Shown here piece after piece: positions 57,685 to 64,000 of a DNA stretch of 64,000 nt. The notes under the pieces were generated by a model that was given only the letters and a program-made list of their open reading frames with translations, did not search any database and was not told the DNA's origin. The position numbers were made by a program, and so were the translations under genes. This DNA is from Tolypeutes matacus (Eukaryota; Chordata; Mammalia; Cingulata; Chlamyphoridae), in assembly GCA_026826555.1 (NCBI GenBank), contig JAKSZT010054399.1, positions 3,415,627 through 3,479,626 of the forward strand, read 5' to 3'. Every line of letters starts with the position of its first letter. The stretch's first letter is position 1.

Positions 57685-58829
57685 TTCTCTTTTTACCTAC
57701 CTCCCTACTCAGCCTTAACACTCTCTGAAACCCATGAGTACTGAAGCTGATAGAGCAGAATTACCTCCATCGCTATTGAAAGGACTGATGTACGTGGAGT
57801 AGTGTGGAAAAAGAAAAGAAAGTAAGTATGTAAACACATATATAAAGATGTCAGGGGAAGAGAGTAAAATATTCAATGAGGATATCTAAACAAAACTATA
57901 CCTGAATGCAAGACATCTAAAGGCATAGAAAGCTGGAGTAGACATAAATAAACACCAACAAAAGGTTTATGTGTAAGAACACATTATATTGTCAGCATGT
58001 GACAGTCAGCTGATCGCATTAATACTTTCTCTACCAAACTTCCTACCATTAAAAGAAGAGTAGCGGGAATTCTCTAGGTCAGGTCTTTTTCGGTGAAGCT
58101 AAATTATTTGCTTTAACAATATTTAGTTTTTACTTGAAACAAAGCTTTCCTTCTTCACAAATACTCTATCAAACCTTGGAACTGCTAAGATACAGGGTTA
58201 TGTGATCATAATGTTCATTTTTATTAAAAAATTCATACGGCAGATTTCTGGGCAACATGCAAAGAAATTACTAAACGTCCAAGAAGATACCTACTTTAAC
58301 TCCAAGGCAAACTTTAGCAAACTCTATCAGCTTGAGACACTTCACCCAGTCCTGCCTCTGCATTGGCCCTTCTGGGTGGGACTGGCTGGTGGCCTTATCT
58401 CTGGGCACATACCCCTGGGAACGCAGCCAGCACAAGTGTTCTTCCTAGAATGGCATAAAACAACATGGTGATTGTTCCTCACGGGAAGCCCACCACCAAC
58501 TGCTACATCTCTTCAAAACAAATGCTTCGTCTGTCTTCTGATGCCTCAAAAGGTCTTAAAATCTCTAACTTTGTAGGTTGAGGTTGGTCAGAGTTTTTAT
58601 TCAGGGCTCTCAGTGGTATCCCTTCCAGTCCATTTCCACCCTTCCTTCACTCCTGTCAAGAGCTGTGGACACCTTGTACCAGGAGAGGCATGCTCCAGCG
58701 GCCAGGGGGCCGTGTCACCAAGCCAGAGCCACTAGAACGCCTCTGGCCAAGCAACGGACAAGTGTCCCAATAAGTAATGAGAGGAGTGGACTACAATCTG
58801 TTGCATAAAATAAAAGAGCCGGGAGTCCT
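57685..58829. other. RNF182 intron, unassigned part
   Basis: No repeat, exon or RNA gene recognised. Confidence 0.5.
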
Positions 58830-59115
58830 TACTGACACGTCGATTCATTAATGAAGTGAACAGCAGCTCCACGTACCTCCCATGAATTACTTATTAATTA
58901 CAGCCGGGGAGAGAGGAAGTGCGCAGTGTTGAGAAAGCCAGCCGGAGGCGAAAACGATCACAGCTCCACATGATCAGTAACCGCACAAGCTGGAAGAAAT
59001 GCAGCACCACTTCCGGGAGGTTCCTGCCAAAGACGTGAAATCTGATTCTAATCACGAAGCAGCACTGGACAAACCCAAGCGGAGGAATATTTTATGAGAT
59101 ACTTGGCCGGGAATC
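58830..59115. other. Repeat-free intronic block, candidate conserved element
   Basis: Retains about a dozen CpGs in intronic context and has TAAT-type homeodomain cores in GAATTACTTATTAATTACAG and TTCATTAATGAAGTG (palindromic ATTAAT). No repeat match was seen. It could be an enhancer or an alternative 5' exon/promoter of RNF182; the sequence alone does not decide. Confidence 0.38.
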
Positions 59116-59207
59116 TTCAAAAGTGCTAATGTCCTCTTTGTGGGAAAAACACCCCAGAGTGTGTAGGGGCGATAGGGTATCAGGTCGGCAACTACTCTCT
59201 AATGGTT

Positions 59208-59242
59208 CGGGGGGAGGGCAGGGGCGGGCGGGGGGGGGGGGA
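59208..59242. repeat. G-rich run
   Basis: GGGGGGAGGGCAGGGGCGGG then twelve or more Gs; it has four or more G-runs and could form a G-quadruplex on the plus strand. Confidence 0.7.
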
Positions 59243-59324
59243 GACTATTTTTGGTACTGTCCTTGCAATTTTGACTGTATTTGGCACAATTTAATTATTT
59301 CCAAATTTTATAAAAATTATTATA

Positions 59325-59770
59325 CTAGTTTCCTCTTACTGCTATAAGTCCTATTGCACAAACGTCGTGGCTTAAAAACAAAGCTGTAGACCACAAACAG
59401 GACGTTGAGTGGAAAAAGCCAGACCCGAAAAAGGACATACTGTCTGATTCCACCTATAGAAAGCTCCATAAACAGACAAAACTAAGCTCTAGTGCTACGG
59501 GATGCACGCTTAGGAGATAAAACTATAAAGAAAAGGCGGTGATTAACATGAAAGTCAGGGTCCTAGACATCTTTGAGGGAGGAGGAGGGTGGGAGGGAGA
59601 GGGCAGGAGGTGGGCTCCTGTGGTGCCAGGAATGTAGCAGTGTTCTTTTCTTGACCCACGTGGCTGTTCCGAGTGGTCTCTTGGTTACACCATCACGCAG
59701 TACCCTTTTCTGCACCAGTGTTACAGTTCCCATTAGCAAAATAAAAAATAAAAATAAAAATAAAAAATCT
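59325..59770 (+). mobile_element. L1 3' end with (AAAAT)n tail, plus a small MaLR fragment
   Basis: 59325-59385 has TTCCTCTTACTGCTATAAG and GTCGTGGCTTAAAAACAA, resembling a reverse-complement MaLR LTR start. From 59386, GAGTGGAAAAAGCCAGACCC, CTGTCTGATTCCACCTATAG and GCACCAGTGTTACAGTTCCC are L1 3' blocks ending in AAAATAAAAATAAAAATAAA. Confidence 0.7.
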
Positions 59771-60369
59771 GTGGCTAAATATTTTAGGTATTTTTATAGG
59801 CCAGATTTTTCTGTCAATGGATATTTTGAATCGACTTATAATTCTTTTCCTAAATGATCTAATAAGTCCATTCATTTTTTATTTAAATGGTCACTTATCA
59901 CCTTTATATCCAGGTACAATATTAAAATGGGTGGAATCTCTAAGATGAATAAGTCTGGAGCATTCCTTGACGAGAAAACTGCTAAAGATATGTCTCACCA
60001 GGCACAGGCGAACGGATTTGGCACGTTAAAATTGCCTTAGAAATAAATACTAAGGTTTTCTTTTTGTAGAAAAGTACGTAAATATCCAAACATATGAAGT
60101 CGGTATTCCTTATTAATCATGTAGCAGTTTAACCCTTTTATAAACCACCTGGGGTAGTAATATATAAATAGACTAATAATTACCTACTGTAAGTCTTAAA
60201 TCAATTTGAGCTCTTGGACTACTGGACAAGCGATTATTTTCATAGACCTCAATAATGTATATTATTTATTGTTTGACTTCACACTTACTCTACTAGTTAA
60301 TTCCCCTAATACTGAAGGTGCAAATTTTGTTTTTGTCTAACAAAGACCTTTTTTTCTCCTTTGGATCCC
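59771..60369. other. RNF182 intron, unassigned part
   Basis: AT-rich, nothing recognised. Confidence 0.5.
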
Positions 60370-60840
60370 ACTGCTCCCTTCCCAATTGTCACCCCCTCTC
60401 GAGGGAAGTGTTTTCCATTTATTCAAATTAAGTGATTCTGGTCGCCGTCCCTCACCTCTCTGCCCCAAAGGTGTGGTCATGTGACCCAGGCCTGGCCAGC
60501 CACAGCGCTCCTTGCCTCAGACTAAATCAGGTCAGCAAAAGTCCTTTCCCAGAACTTTTTTTATTTGATGCTAGAGAAGGAGGGTCCATGCCAGAAGTCA
60601 GGGAAGAAGGCGGTCACAGAACCAAAAAATACATATCAAGGAACTGCCAACAGAATCGAGAAAGGGAATAAGAGAAAATAGCCAAAAGGCAGACAGACTG
60701 ATGAGAGATAAACTGAGTTTCTGTATCTAATTGTGTGTGAAGATTGCCGTAAACTAATCAATCTCCTTTTCGCTTGTGCTAGTTTTTTGGTTGGATTTCT
60801 GTTACTTGCAACCCAAAGGGCCCTAGTACAGTCGGCATGT
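60370..60840 (+). mobile_element. Probable LTR relic, family not assigned
   Basis: TCATGTGACCCAGGCCTGGC and TTGGATTTCTGTTACTTGCAA with CCCTAGTACA at the end resemble an old LTR. The sequence is diverged and the name uncertain. Confidence 0.45.
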
Positions 60841-61049
60841 TGTATTTGATTTTGATTTATTATTTTTGTAGATTTAGGTTCCTACTTACTACTATAATAT
60901 TATAAATAAATAAATGAACAGAATAACCCAGAGCCAAAATGAAGATTTTACTTTTTAAAATGTCTTTGTTTGTGTATGCATGCATACACGTGCACAGACA
61001 CACACAGAAATTAACATACACAAATACACAAAAGTCAGCAAACACGTTT

Positions 61050-61810
61050 ATTAGTGGCTTCCGTGTATGCATATATGTTCTTTTATATTTGGTTCTCTTC
61101 ACCTCCCTCCACTCTTATCAGCCACCTCTCCTTCCCCAGAAGTAGTATGCTTCTTCTATGTTTTTCTTCATATACATATGGATATAAAGATATACATAAA
61201 CACGACTTTTTCATTGTTTTTTATACAGACAATATTATACTTGATTTTCTACATCTTCTTTTTCTCACTCAATAAGTGCCCATCAACATCTCTCAATTCT
61301 ACTGATATAGCCTCTAAATTCCTTTTTAATGGCAGCATAATATTCCACCGTTTGGAGTATTCTAATATACCTGACTATTTCTCTCCTGGTGGGCAACCAT
61401 TTGTCTCCATTTTTTCCCCAACACAAACAGCAATGGAGAGCACAGTAAGTTTGTAATGCATAGCTTACATGCAGGTGGTTTTATTTTTATAAGAGAACCA
61501 GGAGTGGAATTCCTGGGTCAAACATATATCACTAGTTCTTCAAGTGTCTTCTCTATTTGTTGGCCTTCTGCACATGCTCTTCCATGAACTACATCTTCAT
61601 GTTTTGCTTATTTTTTCTTTTGGGTTGTTGGGCTATTTCTAGTCCATTTGTAAATGCACTTTTTGTCATTACAGATATTAAACTTTGTCCTCTGTTTTGC
61701 AAACACATTCCCCCCAATTTACTGTTTATTGGCTTTGCTTGATAACTTTTGCAATACAAAATATGTTACTTCTGATAGCATGATATGTTTCTCTTTTCTC
61801 TTGTAGTTTC
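61050..61810 (-). mobile_element. L1M 3' region, minus strand
   Basis: AATGGCAGCATAATATTCCAC, CTCCTGGTGGGCAACCATTT, AGAACCAGGAGTGGAATTCC and TCTTCAAGTGTCTTCTCTAT are reverse-complement L1 blocks. Diverged. Confidence 0.7.
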
Positions 61811-62084
61811 TGGGTCTCCATCTTAGTTAAGAGAGTCTACCCTGCTCCTAAGATTGTACATGTAGTTATTTTCTTGCAAGATTCGTCTTGCTTTGTTTGT
61901 AACATTTTCCCTTTCACTTTTACATATGGTATAAGACAGGATTCTAATTTTATTTTCTTCCAGATAACAGTCAGCTGTGCCAATACCATTGGTTTTCCCA
62001 CTCACAGATACATAATCTTTGTCATATATTAAAATCTCATGTAATCGGGAATCTATTTCAGGTTTTCTATTGTTTTTTTTTTTT

Positions 62085-62215
62085 TGTTTTTTGTTTTTAT
62101 GATAACCCAGGACTGGAAACAATCTAGCGTTCATCAACAGGTGAATGGATAAACAAACCATGGTATATTCATAGAGTGGAATATTACTCTTCAATAAAAA
62201 GAAATGAACTATTTT
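62085..62215 (+). mobile_element. L1 3' fragment
   Basis: CCAGGACTGGAAACAATCTAG, TCAACAGGTGAATGGATAAAC and TAGAGTGGAATATTACTC are L1 blocks on the plus strand, opposite to the neighbouring L1. Confidence 0.72.
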
Positions 62216-62239
62216 TTTATTGTTGTTGGTGGTGGTGGT

Positions 62240-62648
62240 AACTTTTTTTTTTTTTTTTTTTAAGATTTAGTTAGTTTTATCCCTTTTACACCCTCTGTCC
62301 TCCACCCACTCCCACCCCGTGTTTTTGCTGTTTTGTGTCCATTTGCTGGACAATTCTGTGTGTCTGCTTCCTGCCCTCTCTTCTCATCCTTCTCCTCCTC
62401 CTGTCTTTACCCGGGATTCAAACCTCGGAACCTCCAATGTGGGAGAGAGGCGTCCTACCGCCTGCGCCACCTCAGTTTCTGGTTTTTCGGCGCGTCATGT
62501 CTTGGCTCTCCCTGTTACGTCATCAACTTGCTGCGTGGCTCGGCGGGGCCTAGGGGCTCACCCGCTCGCGGGACCTGGCAGCGCACTCGCATGCGGGGCC
62601 TGGGGGGCTCATCCACTCACGGGGCCTGGTGGCTCACCAGCACACCTT
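62240..62648 (-). mobile_element. Composite DAS-type SINE, GC-rich long form
   Basis: A T run, AAGATTTAGTTAGTTTTATC, a tRNA-like module around GGATTCAAACCTCGGAACC, and a distal GC-rich half of GGGGCCTGG.GGGCTCA units. It is a sister of the copy at 47587. Target duplication was not recognised. Confidence 0.85.
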
Positions 62649-62655
62649 CTATATT

Positions 62656-62756
62656 TTCCTTTTTTTAATTTTTACCAGGAGATGCCGGGGATCAAACCCA
62701 GGACCCTCCATATGGGAGACAGACTCCCAACCATCGGAGCCACATCTGTCTCCCTG
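62656..62756 (-). mobile_element. Short DAS-type SINE
   Basis: T run, TTTTTACCAGGAGATGCCGG, GGATCAAACCCAGGACCC (B-box region) and an end of GAGCCACATCTGTCTCCC. It abuts the composite SINE. Confidence 0.85.
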
Positions 62757-62984
62757 CTATATCTCATAAAGTTGACCAAAGAGACCTAGAGTTACAGTCA
62801 TTTCCCATACAGGATGGTCATATAATAAATCAGGCTTGGGTTTATCACCAGCATTTTAAAAACCAGACCTAGGGAGAAAAACTAGGTCTGGGGACACATG
62901 CATGGTTTCTAATATAGCGAATGTTTAGCCTACCCTGATTATCACAAAATCAGGACAGCGAGAATATTCACATTCAGGTTTTCT

Positions 62985-63087
62985 GTTCTAATTCCACTGA
63001 TCCCTCTAGACATCTGTCTAGACCATAGTAATTTGAATATCATGCTTTTTAGCATAATCTGATATCTGGTAAATTAAGCCTCCTCTT
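62985..63087 (-). mobile_element. L1 ORF2 fragment, minus strand
   Basis: ATTCCACTGATCCCTCTAGA followed by an ATCATGCTTTTTAGCATAAT stretch and TAAGCCTCCTCTTGG fits an L1 ORF2 region on the minus strand; closed frames. Confidence 0.6.
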
Positions 63088-63093
63088 GGTAGT

Positions 63094-63100
<7 letters not shown>

Positions 63101-63135
<35 letters not shown>

Positions 63136-63424
63136 ATTTGATGTATTCATTGGATGGATCAACTGTTGTTAACAGTACAAATATGAGAATGTTCTCTAAT
63201 GAACTATAACAAATATACAATAGTAAAACATGGTCTTAATAATAGGATGGTTCCTGGGGAAAATATAGCAAATAGTAACTTTTTAAAATGTCATTAGTTT
63301 TGTAAGTTTTCTAGATACCAATTTTTTCTCTTCCTTTTGATTTAGTTCAAACATGATACATGATACATGTCTGGAATATTTATTGGGATCTCATTATTCT
63401 TTTTCCACTTCCCTTCATTCATCG
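63101..63424 (-). mobile_element. 5'-truncated L1 insertion, possibly with internal inversion
   Basis: A T run of about 35 begins the insert. The target duplication GGTAGTCTCTTTT stands at 63088-63100 and 63425-63437. Past the T run, an L1 3' UTR-like ACTATAACAAATATACAATAG stretch reads in the opposite (plus) sense, as expected if the 5' part was inverted by twin priming. Confidence 0.6.
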
Positions 63425-63437
63425 GTAGTCTCTTTTA

Positions 63438-63550
63438 TGAATTCATTCGTCTATTTACTAAGTGTCTGCTCCATTCCAGACACAGTTATAGGTGCTGAAG
63501 TTTCCACAGTGAACAAAATCCCACTCCTCATCGACCTTACAGTCTAGTGA
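63438..63550 (+). mobile_element. L1ME-like 3' end fragment
   Basis: TTTACTAAGTGTCTGCTCCA, CCACAGTGAACAAAATCCCA and CTTACAGTCTAGTG resemble the L1ME4-type 3' end. Confidence 0.55.
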
Positions 63551-63574
63551 TTTGGGGAGAAGGTGGTAGGGGAA

Positions 63575-64000
63575 TTCTTTTCTTGATTATCCTTGGCACT
63601 TAGCTGTCCATATAAACATTAAGAACACTTTATCAAAATGGGGGGAAAAAGAACCTGTTAGTATTCCAATTGGAAGAGCATCAAATGTATACACCAACAT
63701 TAAGGCTTTCTATCCAAGAACATGGTATGTCTCCATTTGTTCAGATCTTGTTTTATTGTCTTCATTAGGACATTATCATTTTCTTCATATGTTTTATGCC
63801 TTTCTCTTAACCTTATTCTTGAGTATTTTTATGTTTTTTTCACTACTCTAATTGTTCCCATTAATTTCTAAAAGTCTATTGCTATTATAGAAAAAAAAAA
63901 AGCTTTTACATTTATACATTTATTTTGAATCCAGCCATCTTACCAAATTCTCTTATTCTTTCTAATTTACTGGAGTCTCTTGGATTTTCAAGCTATACAA
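63575..64000 (-). mobile_element. L1 ORF2 fragment, minus strand, running off the right edge
   Basis: TCTCCATTTGTTCAGATCTTG, TTGTCTTCATTAGGACATTA and ATCCAGCCATCTTACCAAATT fit reverse-complement L1 ORF2. Strongly decayed. Confidence 0.65.

Overview
This window is nuclear DNA from a placental mammal, most probably a xenarthran and most likely an armadillo (Dasypus). The organism call rests on repeats. There are about a dozen tRNA-derived SINEs of the DAS type, with a tRNA-like A box and B box head, an A-rich or (TAAA)n tail and long target-site duplications. They sit among many copies of a MaLR-type solo LTR, old L1 3' ends, MIR, L2 and MER relics. No prokaryotic, plasmid or viral gene organisation is present.

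There is one recognisable protein-coding gene, RNF182, on the minus strand. Its whole 247-codon reading frame lies in one exon (CDS 55430 down to 54687). A splice acceptor stands at 55640/55639, and a roughly 2.2 kb 3' UTR ends near 52500. From 55640 to the right edge the sequence reads as the intron upstream of this exon. From about 52500 to the left edge it is downstream intergenic DNA. From memory of the human locus (6p23, RNF182 then CD83), this would be the flank towards CD83, but no CD83 exon was seen.

Layout. 1-2276: 5' end of a minus-strand L1 with a broken ORF1 and the first codons of ORF2. 2277-30000: intergenic DNA with two L2 relics, several MIRs, eight copies of the MaLR-type solo LTR (some carrying a SINE or L1 inside), two further MaLR pieces, a MER20 split by an LTR, and DAS SINEs. 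30000-35100: largely repeat-poor. 35100-48000: dense L1 3' ends, two more MaLR copies, a probable class I solo LTR and nested SINEs, interrupted by a repeat-poor, conserved-looking block at 41490-42340. 48000-52500: mostly unassigned, with one composite SINE and one MLT1-like LTR. 52500-55639: RNF182 terminal exon. 55640-64000: intron with composite SINEs, L1 pieces and a second conserved-looking block near 58830-59115.

I found no evidence of a previously undescribed biological system. The most informative observations are the layered insertion history readable from target-site duplications, the short in-frame upstream ORF in the RNF182 leader, and a few repeat-free blocks that are candidate regulatory elements.
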